10,846 bases of DNA from DATJBC01 sp035515515 (GTDB lineage: Bacteria; Actinomycetota; Acidimicrobiia; Acidimicrobiales; UBA8190), in the NCBI GenBank assembly GCA_035515515.1, contig DATJBC010000072.1:1-10846 (forward strand). The letters run 5' to 3'. Numbering within the stretch: the first letter of the stretch is position 1; the number at the start of each line of letters is the position of its first letter. Of the stretch, positions 1 through 4,943 are shown piece after piece. A model generated the notes under the pieces. It was not told where the DNA came from and did not search any database. It saw nothing but the letters and a program-made list of their open reading frames with translations. The position numbers and the translations under genes were made by a program.

Positions 1-23
1 GACCGTCTGGGCGTCCGCTGCAT

Positions 24-56
24 GCGCGGTGATGCGCCGGTGAACGTGCGGTAAAC
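24..56 (-). promoter_or_regulatory. PHO-box-like tandem array (11-base units)
   Basis: Read on the minus strand, three consecutive 11-base units begin GTTTACC (56-50), GTTCACC (45-39) and CATCACC (34-28). They match the Streptomyces PhoP direct-repeat core GTTCACC at 6, 7 and 5 of 7 positions, with exact 11-base phasing. In that system PhoP binds as dimers to such direct repeats in promoters controlled by phosphate starvation. The units point left, so the target could be a minus-strand gene beyond the window. The array also lies about 25 bases upstream of the -35 box of the promoter at 82-111. Binding by a PhoP homologue is inference. Confidence 0.42.
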
Positions 57-81
57 GTCGTGTGTCGGTCGCTCGTACCCG

Positions 82-111
82 TTGACCCTGCGCTCGAACC
101 ACCGGTACCGT
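82..111 (+). promoter_or_regulatory. Sigma70-type promoter for the beta-propeller gene
   Basis: TTGACC (82-87) and TACCGT (106-111) are separated by 18 bases. They fit the TTGACA / TANNNT elements of actinobacterial housekeeping promoters. Transcription would start near 118, giving a leader of about 40 bases that contains the Shine-Dalgarno sequence at 146-154. The TTG inside the -35 box opens a longer in-frame reading frame, but using it as a start codon would put translation initiation upstream of transcription. Confidence 0.55.
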
Positions 112-145
112 CCGGCGCGTTCGCACGCGGGCGGCCGGATCGGAG

Positions 146-154
146 AAGGAGGGG
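146..154 (+). promoter_or_regulatory. Ribosome binding site fixing the GTG start at 160
   Basis: AAGGAGGGG is a near-perfect Shine-Dalgarno sequence. The AAGGAGG core ends 7 bases before the GTG at 160. It decides the start in favour of 160 over the in-frame TTG at 82, which has no such site. It contrasts with several other genes in the window that have no visible Shine-Dalgarno sequence. Confidence 0.8.
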
Positions 155-159
155 CGACG

Positions 160-1200
160 GTGGAACGGCACGTGCACTCGTCCGATCGGTGGCGCGCGGG
201 GACGACGGACAAGCGGGCCCGTTGGGTCACACGCGTCGGTCGCGTACTGGGCGCCCTGGGAGTCGTGGCGGCTGCACCCCTGCTGTGGGTCGTCGTCGAC
301 CAGGCGCCGGCGGCGGCGACGGCGGGGTACCCGTCGGTGGACGTGTTCGCCACCGGTCCCGTCGACGGCCAGATCGTCAAGCTCCCGGCGGGGGGCGGCT
401 CCGAGACACCGGTGGACAGCGGCTTCGACAACCCCCGCGATGTCGGCCTCGACGCCGCCGGCGACCTGTTCGTCCTGGAGTACGACTCCCCCGGCGACGT
501 CGTGGAGATCCCCGCCGGTGGCGGGTCGAGCACCGTCATCGTCCCCGACCTCTTCTACGCCGGGGGCATCGGGGTGGACGGTGCCGGCGACCTCGTCGTC
601 GCCGACGGCGAAGACGATCAGCTCGTCGTCGTGCCGTCAGGGGGCACGGCGCAGACCATCAGCACCCCCGGCCTGTCGCCGGCGGACGCCGCCATCGCAC
701 CCGACGGCACGATCTACTTCGTGGCAAACCAGGGGCTGTGGGAAGTCCCGCTCGCGGGCGGCACCCCCAGCCAGGTCGACACGGGAGACACGAACCTGGG
801 CGAAGCGCTGTCGGTGGCCCTCGACGGCACATCCAACGTCTACGTGGGGAGCACCGAGGCCGTGCTCGAGGTCCCCGCGGGCGGGGGCAGCGCCAGCACG
901 GTCCTCGACACCGACGGCGATCCCGTCTTCGGCGTGGCCGCCGACGCCGGTGGCGACGTGTTCGCCAGCGAAGCCGACGAGAACGAGGTGATCGAGGTGC
1001 CCGCCGGCGGCACGCCCCAGACGTTGGCGTCGGACATCGATTTCGCCCAGGGCGTGGCCGTCGTCCCCGCACCGCAGGGCCCCCCGCCGGGCGCGCCGGA
1101 GTCGCCCGTCGTCGTCGCCCTGCCCGTGCTCGGCACGTTCGTCGCCGGGTTGGTGGTCTGGCGCGGGCGCGCCCGCCCCCGCCGTGCTGCGCCCCGGTAG
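160..1200 (+). CDS. Exported, membrane-anchored six-bladed beta-propeller (NHL/Vgb-like) protein
   Basis: The 346-residue product has an Arg-rich N-terminus and a hydrophobic stretch at about residues 26-46, ending in an Ala-rich AxA-type cleavage region near residues 51-55. The body (about 57-300) is six repeats of roughly 40 residues. Each has a 'G(V/L)xxDxAGDxFV' strand pair and a 'VxxxPAGGGSxxT' loop. The last strand ('FAQGVAVVP') probably closes the ring with the first repeat. A Pro-rich linker and a second hydrophobic helix (about 317-334) followed by an Arg-rich tail suggest C-terminal anchoring with the propeller outside the cell. The NHL/streptogramin-lyase-like family assignment comes from repeat pattern, not catalytic residues. 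I see no active site, so a binding or scaffold role is inferred. The GTG start is fixed by the Shine-Dalgarno sequence at 146-154. The stop codon overlaps the -10 element of the next gene. Confidence 0.82.
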   Translation: MERHVHSSDRWRAGTTDKRARWVTRVGRVLGALGVVAAAPLLWVVVDQAPAAATAGYPSVDVFATGPVDGQIVKLPAGGGSETPVDSGFDNPRDVGLDAAGDLFVLEYDSPGDVVEIPAGGGSSTVIVPDLFYAGGIGVDGAGDLVVADGEDDQLVVVPSGGTAQTISTPGLSPADAAIAPDGTIYFVANQGLWEVPLAGGTPSQVDTGDTNLGEALSVALDGTSNVYVGSTEAVLEVPAGGGSASTVLDTDGDPVFGVAADAGGDVFASEADENEVIEVPAGGTPQTLASDIDFAQGVAVVPAPQGPPPGAPESPVVVALPVLGTFVAGLVVWRGRARPRRAAPR

Positions 1201-1203
1201 CCT
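1198..1203 (+). promoter_or_regulatory. -10 element (TAGCCT) for a leaderless phosphatase mRNA
   Basis: TAGCCT fits TANNNT and sits exactly 7 bases before the GTG at 1211, so transcription would start at or next to the start codon. Its TAG is also the stop codon of the propeller gene. The 9-base string GTAGCCTCG here recurs before the nuclease gene at 4048-4056 with identical spacing. No convincing -35 box is visible. Confidence 0.55.
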
Positions 1204-1210
1204 CGACGCC

Positions 1211-1975
1211 GTGACCGACGCCACGCAGAGCCCCCCTCGCCGCCTCACGCTGTCGGGGTGCGTCAACTTCCGCGATCTGGGGGGCTACCCCACCGCCGAT
1301 GGCCGCCGGCTCAAGTGGCGGACGCTGTTCCGCGCCGACGGCCTCAGCCGGCTGGACACCGACGACTGCGACCAGCTCACCGCCCTGGGCCTGGCCACGG
1401 TCATCGACCTGCGCACCGTGGGCGAGCTCGAGGAGCGCGGCCGCGTGCCCGCCGAGATCCTGGCCGTCGACTACCACCACCTGCCGCTCACCGACGTGCT
1501 CCCCCCGACCGAGGAGCTCAGCCGCTACGGCGAGCCCGCCTTCGTGACGGCCCGCTACCGCCAGCTCTTCAGCGAGGGTTCGAGCTCGCTGGCGCGGGCC
1601 GTGCAGGTGCTGGCCGAGCCGGGCGCGCTGCCCGCCGTCTTCCACTGCAGCGCCGGCAAGGACCGCACCGGCATCCTGGCCGCCCTGGTGCTCGGGTTCC
1701 TGGGCGTCGAGCGCAGCGTCATCATCGACGACTACGCGCTGAGTGCCGAGGCGATGGGGGCACTGCTCGAGCGCATCAAGGCCGAGTACGCCGACGTGGT
1801 GGACGAGGTCGAGCGCTACGCCCCGGCGGTGATCTCGGCGGCACCCGAGACCATGGCCGCCTTCCTCGACGCCATCGGCGAGGAGCACGGGAGCTTCGAC
1901 GACCTCGCCGCCACTCTCGGCATCGCCGACGCCGTGGACACGCTGCGCGCCGGGCTGCTCGAGCCGTCGGCCTGA
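1211..1975 (+). CDS. Tyrosine/dual-specificity protein phosphatase, MptpB type
   Basis: The 254-residue protein has the N-terminal signature 'NFRDLGGY' (about 19-26), then 'LFRADGLSRL' and 'VIDLRT', and the phosphatase loop HCSAGKDRTG at 145-154. Cys146 is the expected nucleophile and Arg152 the phosphate-binding Arg of the C-x5-R motif. This layout matches the Y_phosphatase3 family that includes Mycobacterium tuberculosis PtpB, whose loop also carries the Lys-Asp pair (here K150, D151). Such enzymes hydrolyse phosphotyrosine and, in MptpB, phosphoinositides; the substrate here is unknown. There is no signal peptide or membrane segment, so it is probably cytoplasmic. The GTG at 1211 is preferred over the in-frame GTG at 1184 because it lies 7 bases after a TAGCCT -10 element, and the motifs begin soon after. 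A helical C-terminal third completes the expected family length. Confidence 0.88.
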   Translation: MTDATQSPPRRLTLSGCVNFRDLGGYPTADGRRLKWRTLFRADGLSRLDTDDCDQLTALGLATVIDLRTVGELEERGRVPAEILAVDYHHLPLTDVLPPTEELSRYGEPAFVTARYRQLFSEGSSSLARAVQVLAEPGALPAVFHCSAGKDRTGILAALVLGFLGVERSVIIDDYALSAEAMGALLERIKAEYADVVDEVERYAPAVISAAPETMAAFLDAIGEEHGSFDDLAATLGIADAVDTLRAGLLEPSA

Positions 1976-1992
1976 CCCGCCCTCCACGCCGC

Positions 1993-2008
1993 CGTCGCCG
2001 CAGCGACG
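1993..2008. terminator. Possible bidirectional terminator hairpin between convergent genes
   Basis: CGTCGC (1993-1998) and GCGACG (2003-2008) form a perfect 6-base-pair stem with a CGCA loop. It lies in the 54-base gap between the convergent phosphatase and DUF4177-like genes. There is no T tract on either side, so an intrinsic terminator is only suggested by position. Confidence 0.3.
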
Positions 2009-2029
2009 ACCGGGCAGCGACCGAGACGC

Positions 2030-2212
2030 TCAGTCCGCCGGCTGGCGGAAGACCAGGAGGTCCGACCCGTCGCGCGCCGTCACGGCGGAGACGAGCTCCC
2101 ATCCGCCCTCGGAGCGGGCCCGCAGCACCGCATCCACCTTCTCCTCCGCCCCGTCGTCATCCGGTCGCAACGCGACTGGCAACAACGTCACCCCGTACCG
2201 CCACGACGCCAC
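2030..2212 (-). CDS. Small DUF4177-like protein (60 aa)
   Basis: The 60-residue product begins with a short strand-like segment 'ASWRYGVTLLPVALRPDDDG', followed by a charged helix ('AEEKVDAVLRARSE'). It ends with 'GGWELVSAV...SDLLVFRQP'. The 'GWELVSAV' core followed by a hydrophobic strand and a final 'FRxP' is the pattern of DUF4177-type proteins, whose function is not established. The GTG at 2212 is chosen because the recognisable fold starts right there and a TATCGT -10 element lies exactly 7 bases upstream. The frame can be extended to a TTG at 2377, but that extension is Pro/Gly/Arg-rich, looks non-coding and would run through the repeat array at 2357-2400. The gene lies downstream of dedA on the same strand and is convergent with the phosphatase gene. 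No transmembrane segment is visible. Confidence 0.68.
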   Translation of the reverse strand: MASWRYGVTLLPVALRPDDDGAEEKVDAVLRARSEGGWELVSAVTARDGSDLLVFRQPAD

Positions 2213-2219
2213 GGCGCAG

Positions 2220-2225
2220 ACGATA
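2220..2225 (-). promoter_or_regulatory. -10 element (TATCGT) for the DUF4177-like gene
   Basis: On the minus strand TATCGT is followed by exactly 7 bases and the GTG start at 2212. This is the same TANNNT-N7-start spacing as at 1198-1213 and 4049-4064. A TTGCGC lies 19 bases further upstream, which is a poor -35 candidate. The gene has no Shine-Dalgarno sequence at a usable distance, in keeping with a leaderless mRNA. Confidence 0.45.
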
Positions 2226-2356
2226 TCCAACCTTCCGTCGCCGGGCGCAAGGGGCGCTGCGGGCTCCGCACCTGGTGTCCGGCGGCCCTGCGCCGGGCCC
2301 GGGCCTGCCACCAGGGCTCTCGCCCGGCCCTCGCCCCGGATGAAATTTCCGCGACG

Positions 2357-2400
2357 CCCAGGTGAACAGGGGGCCAACGGGAGGTGAACCGCCCGTGACG
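2357..2400 (-). promoter_or_regulatory. Second PHO-box-like 11-base direct-repeat array
   Basis: On the minus strand four in-phase 11-base units start CGTCACG (2400), GTTCACC (2389), GTTGGCC (2378) and GTTCACC (2367). Units two and four share the perfect 8-mer GTTCACCT, 22 bases apart. The GTTCACC core and the 11-base period match the Streptomyces PhoP-binding direct-repeat format. Downstream lies the AT-rich patch at 2340-2348 and, about 145 bases away, the small DUF gene; upstream is the dedA stop codon. A regulatory role is inferred. The distance to the gene start is larger than usual unless a second promoter lies near 2340. Confidence 0.42.
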
Positions 2401-2401
2401 G

Positions 2402-3058
2402 TCACCGGTCGCCGCCGGCCACCCCGGTCTCGAGGGGTCCGCCCGAGGTGCCGTCGGTGCGCTCGGCCCGCACGGCGCGCCAGCGGTGGTAGACGGCGGC
2501 CGCCACCGCCAGCACGGCCAGGCCGCCCGCCACGTAGGAGGCGTCGCCGAAGCCCTTGACCATGGAGTGGTAGCTCGACCCTAGGGCGTACCCGACGCCG
2601 GCCAGGACCCCCACCCACACCGTGACGCCCACGAAGGTGAAGAGCCCGAAGGACACCACCGGCATCTCCGCCACGCCGGCGGGGAACGAGATGAAGGTGC
2701 GCACCACGGGCACCACGCGCCCGACCAGCACGGCCGAGTCGCCCCGGCGCTTGAACCATGCCTCGGCGCGGTCGAGGTCCTTGTGACTGAGCAGGACGTA
2801 CTTGCCGAAGCGGTCGACGAGCGCCCGTCCCCCCGTGCGCCCCACCACGTAGGCGGCCGACGAGCCCACCATCTCGCCCAGCACGCCGATCACGATGACG
2901 GCCGCGAGGTTGAGCGAGTGGCCGCCCGTCACCTGGCCGCTCGCCACCGCGCCGGCGAAGCCCAGGGTGAGCTCGGAGGGGATGGGGATGCACGCCGCCT
3001 CGGCCACGGTGAGGACGAAGATGGCGATGTAGCCCGCCGACGAGATGAAGTGGGTCAC
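2402..3058 (-). CDS. DedA-family membrane protein
   Basis: This 218-residue integral membrane protein carries the DedA (SNARE-associated, PF09335) hallmarks. They are the early acidic/proline loop 'EAACIPIPSE' (20-29, with E20, P25, P27 and E29), 'GRTGGR' (73-78), and the re-entrant segment 'GRVVPVVRTFISFPAGVAEMP' (about 113-133) with R114, P117, R120 and the AG pair. Hydrophobic segments lie at about 8-24, 51-72, 134-160 and 173-190, followed by a short charged cytoplasmic tail. DedA proteins are half-transporters; several act as undecaprenyl-phosphate or other phospholipid translocases and support membrane potential and envelope growth. The exact substrate here is unknown. The GTG at 3058 starts directly at the conserved N-terminus. 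A TAGAAA lies 6 bases upstream and no Shine-Dalgarno sequence is obvious. The gene is divergent from the hydrolase gene. Confidence 0.9.
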   Translation of the reverse strand: MTHFISSAGYIAIFVLTVAEAACIPIPSELTLGFAGAVASGQVTGGHSLNLAAVIVIGVLGEMVGSSAAYVVGRTGGRALVDRFGKYVLLSHKDLDRAEAWFKRRGDSAVLVGRVVPVVRTFISFPAGVAEMPVVSFGLFTFVGVTVWVGVLAGVGYALGSSYHSMVKGFGDASYVAGGLAVLAVAAAVYHRWRAVRAERTDGTSGGPLETGVAGGDR

Positions 3059-3064
3059 CCCACG

Positions 3065-3070
3065 TTTCTA
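3065..3070 (-). promoter_or_regulatory. Weak -10 candidate (TAGAAA) for dedA
   Basis: TAGAAA on the minus strand lies 6 bases before the GTG at 3058, roughly where the leaderless -10 elements of neighbouring genes sit. It lacks the final T of TANNNT, so the match is poor. Confidence 0.22.
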
Positions 3071-3080
3071 GTCGGCGCCC

Positions 3081-3096
3081 CGTCCCTGTGGGGACG
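3081..3096. repeat. Perfect inverted repeat in the divergent promoter region
   Basis: CGTCCC (3081-3086), TGTG, GGGACG (3091-3096) is a perfect 6+4+6 inverted repeat. It lies in the 84-base region between the divergent dedA and hydrolase starts. It could be an operator for a dimeric regulator or a hairpin, though short G/C palindromes are common in such DNA. Confidence 0.3.
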
Positions 3097-3127
3097 ACAC
3101 GGCCCGGGGCCCGCCCCGGCCACCCGG

Positions 3128-3133
3128 TAGCGT
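3128..3133 (+). promoter_or_regulatory. -10 element (TAGCGT) for the hydrolase gene
   Basis: TAGCGT fits TANNNT and is followed by 9 bases and the ATG at 3143. The predicted leader is thus at most a couple of bases. It resembles the TAGCCT elements at 1198 and 4049, with spacing two bases longer. No Shine-Dalgarno sequence is placed to serve this ATG. Confidence 0.42.
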
Positions 3134-3142
3134 GCCCCGGCG

Positions 3143-4051
3143 ATGCCTGACCAACCCGGCGCGTCCGGCGGGCACGACCGCCTCCGTCCCCTGGCCCCCA
3201 CCGGCCGGGCGCGCGCCGCCGACGGGGTGGGCGTGGCCTACTACGACCTGGGCGGGGACGGCCCGCCGCTCGTGCTCGCCCACGCCACCGGGTTCTGCGG
3301 CCCCACCCTGGCCCCCATGGCGCGGCGGCTCGGCGACGCCTTTCGCTGCGTCGCCCTCGACGAGCGCGGCCACGGGGCCTCGGACCCGCCGCCCGGCGAG
3401 GTCGACTGGCACGGCTTCGCCGCCGACGTGCTGGCGGTGGTGGACCACCTCGGCCTGCGCCGCCCGGTGGGGATGGGCCACTCCTGCGGCGGGGCCGCCC
3501 TCCTCCTGGCCGAGCAGGCCCGTCCGGGGACCTTCGACGCGCTGTACTGCTACGAGCCGGTCGTCTACCCGGGCGAGGTCCCGCTCCCGCCCGACCGCGA
3601 CAACCCACTGTCGGTCGGCGCCCGGCGGCGCAACGCGGCGTTCACGTCGCGACGCCAGGCGCTGGCCAACTTCTCGGGCAAGGCGCCCTTCGACCGGCTC
3701 GACCCCGAGGCGCTCGCCGCCTACGTCGACAACGGCTTCGAGCCCGGCGCGGACGGCACCATCGGGCTGCGCTGCCGGCGCGAGCACGAGTCCGAGGTGT
3801 ACGCCCACGCCTTCTCGCACGACGCCTTCGCGCGCCTGCCCGAGGTGCGCTGCCCGGTGACCCTGGCGTGCGGCGGGGACACCGACTCCTTCGGCGTGGC
3901 GCTCCTGGAGCGCTTCGCCGCCCGGTTGGCGCGCCCCACCACGGCCGTGGTGGCCGGCGTCGGCCACTTCGGGCCCCTGGAGGACCCCACCCTGGTGGGC
4001 GCGTCGGTGCGCCGTGGCCTGGTCCGCGGCGGCGTCACACCCCCGGCGTAG
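3143..4051 (+). CDS. Alpha/beta hydrolase
   Basis: The 302-residue protein has a standard alpha/beta hydrolase layout. The oxyanion-hole loop is 'HATGFCG' (47-53), then 'LDERGHGASD' (72-81), the nucleophile elbow G-H-S-C-G with Ser114, a likely acid Asp246 in 'CGGDTD', and His275 in 'GVGHFGPLEDP'. The lid region between about 140 and 225 is Arg-rich and has no recognisable specificity motif. It probably hydrolyses an ester or similar small-molecule bond in the cytoplasm, as there is no signal peptide; the substrate cannot be read from the sequence. The first 20 residues are Pro/Gly-rich and may be disordered. The ATG at 3143 is supported by the TAGCGT element just upstream. The gene ends 10 bases before the nuclease start, and its TAG stop codon opens the -10 element of that gene. 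Confidence 0.88.
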   Translation: MPDQPGASGGHDRLRPLAPTGRARAADGVGVAYYDLGGDGPPLVLAHATGFCGPTLAPMARRLGDAFRCVALDERGHGASDPPPGEVDWHGFAADVLAVVDHLGLRRPVGMGHSCGGAALLLAEQARPGTFDALYCYEPVVYPGEVPLPPDRDNPLSVGARRRNAAFTSRRQALANFSGKAPFDRLDPEALAAYVDNGFEPGADGTIGLRCRREHESEVYAHAFSHDAFARLPEVRCPVTLACGGDTDSFGVALLERFAARLARPTTAVVAGVGHFGPLEDPTLVGASVRRGLVRGGVTPPA

Positions 4052-4054
4052 CCT
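4049..4054 (+). promoter_or_regulatory. -10 element (TAGCCT) for a leaderless nuclease mRNA
   Basis: TAGCCT lies exactly 7 bases before the ATG at 4062, within the same GTAGCCTCG 9-mer seen at 1197-1205. Its TAG is the stop codon of the hydrolase gene. The arrangement lets the nuclease be transcribed independently although it is packed directly behind the hydrolase. Confidence 0.55.
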
Positions 4055-4061
4055 CGTCCCG

Positions 4062-4886
4062 ATGGCCCACGTCGTGCCCCGGTCGCTGTCACCGTCGAAG
4101 CTGAGCGCCTTCAAGGACTGCCCCCTGGCGTTTCGCTTCGCGGCCATCGACCGCCTCCCCGAGGCCCCCTCCCCCGCCACCGTGAAGGGCACGCTCGTGC
4201 ACGGGGCGCTGGAGCGGCTGTTCTGGGACCACCCCCGGGGGGCCCGCACCCCGGCGGCGGCCGCCGAGGCCCTGGCGGGGGCGTGGCAGGCCATGGCCGA
4301 GGACCCCGAGGTGGTGGGCCTGGGGCTCACCGAGGCCGAGGCCGGCGCCTTCGTGGCCGACGCCCAGCGCCTGCTCGACGGCTACTTCGCCCTGGAGGAC
4401 CCCGACGCCGTGGACGCCGTGGGGGTCGAGCTCACCCTCGAGGCCGACGTGGGCGGGCTGCGCCTGCGGGGCATCGTCGACCGCCTGGACGTCACCGCCG
4501 AGGGCGAGCTCGTGGTGGTCGACTACAAGACGGGGCGGGTGCCCTCGGTCAACCAGGAGGGCCAGCGCCTGGGCGGCGTCCAGTTCTACGCCCTGCTGTG
4601 CGAGCAGGTGCTGGGGCGCCGCCCGGCCTCGGTCCGCCTCATGTACCTGAAGGAGCCCGTGACCATCGAGGCCCAGCCCTCCGACCAGGCCGTGCGGGGC
4701 ACCCGCCAGCGCACCGCGGCGGTGTGGTCGGCCATCGAGCGGGCCTGTGAGAACGAGGACTTCCGGCCCCGGCCCTCCGCACTGTGTAATTGGTGCAGTT
4801 TCCGGACCCTGTGCCCCGCCGTGGGGGGCGACCCGGCGCGGGCCGCCGAGTTCGGCGCCCCGCCCCAGCTGGCCGCGGCCGGCTGA
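4062..4886 (+). CDS. RecB/Cas4-like PD-(D/E)XK nuclease with Fe-S cysteine motif
   Basis: The 274-residue protein starts with 'SLSPSKLSAFKDCPLAFRF' (8-26), the typical opening of the PDDEXK_1 (RecB C-terminal nuclease) family. Active-site elements follow in order: His47 in 'GTLVHGALE', Asp140 in 'GIVDRLD', Asp154-x-Lys156 in 'VVDYKTG', and Gln174/Tyr176 in 'VQFYAL'. Cys20 together with Cys242, Cys245 and Cys251 (CNWCSFRTLCP) matches the four-cysteine 4Fe-4S clasp of AddB, Cas4 and related nucleases. It should therefore be a metal-dependent DNA exonuclease or endonuclease. It is a stand-alone domain without helicase, and no cas genes are nearby, so a repair role is more likely than CRISPR adaptation. 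The ATG at 4062 is preferred over a frame extension to 4014 because it follows a TAGCCT -10 element and immediately precedes the conserved motif. It is convergent with the mce operon. Confidence 0.88.
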   Translation: MAHVVPRSLSPSKLSAFKDCPLAFRFAAIDRLPEAPSPATVKGTLVHGALERLFWDHPRGARTPAAAAEALAGAWQAMAEDPEVVGLGLTEAEAGAFVADAQRLLDGYFALEDPDAVDAVGVELTLEADVGGLRLRGIVDRLDVTAEGELVVVDYKTGRVPSVNQEGQRLGGVQFYALLCEQVLGRRPASVRLMYLKEPVTIEAQPSDQAVRGTRQRTAAVWSAIERACENEDFRPRPSALCNWCSFRTLCPAVGGDPARAAEFGAPPQLAAAG

Positions 4887-4900
4887 CCCCGGCGCCCGGG

Positions 4901-4925
4901 GCGGGTCTTCTGCCCGGGGACCCGC
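4901..4925. terminator. Possible terminator hairpin between nuclease gene and mce operon
   Basis: GCGGGTC (4901-4907) and GACCCGC (4919-4925) can form a 7-base-pair stem around an 11-base loop. It sits in the 57-base gap between the convergent nuclease gene and the end of the mce operon. There is no T tract, so termination is suggested only by position and pairing. Confidence 0.32.
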
Positions 4926-4943
4926 AGGGGCCTGCCCGCCCGC

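Larger units (their letters stand above)
2213..2401. other. Intergenic gap between dedA and the small DUF gene
   Basis: This 189-base stretch has no convincing gene. It holds the -10 element at 2220-2225, a G/C-rich segment with palindromic GGCCCGGGCC (2296-2305), a short inverted repeat CCGGGC (2299-2304) / GCCCGG (2322-2327), an AT-rich patch (AAATTT on either strand, 2343-2348), and the 11-base-period array at 2357-2400. Frames crossing it are Pro/Gly/Arg-rich shadow frames. Confidence 0.5.

Noticed and set aside
1..54. A plus-strand frame that could be the end of an upstream gene, stopping at TAA 52-54
   Set aside because: Third positions are mostly G/C, but other frames across this short stretch are also open. 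The 17 residues match no family I recognise, and the frame overlaps the 11-base repeat array. Too short to call.
82..159. N-terminal extension of the propeller protein to a TTG at 82
   Set aside because: The TTG is part of the TTGACC -35 box, while the GTG at 160 has a strong Shine-Dalgarno sequence and places the signal peptide properly.
659..1987. Long minus-strand open frame opposite the propeller and phosphatase genes
   Set aside because: It is antisense to two well-supported genes, has Arg/Gly/His-rich low-complexity composition and no domain. Such frames are expected in DNA of this base composition.
2213..2377. Extension of the small DUF gene to a TTG at 2377
   Set aside because: The added residues are Gly/Pro/Arg-rich without conserved pattern. 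The -10 element at 2220-2225 supports the GTG at 2212.
4062..4886. CRISPR adaptation (Cas4) reading of the nuclease
   Set aside because: No CRISPR repeats and no cas1 or cas2 are present in the window; the domain family is shared with many repair nucleases.
4895..4919. Direct repeat CCCGGGG at 4895-4901 and 4913-4919
   Set aside because: A short G/C string in a G/C-rich gap; no flanking element suggests an attachment site or mobile DNA.
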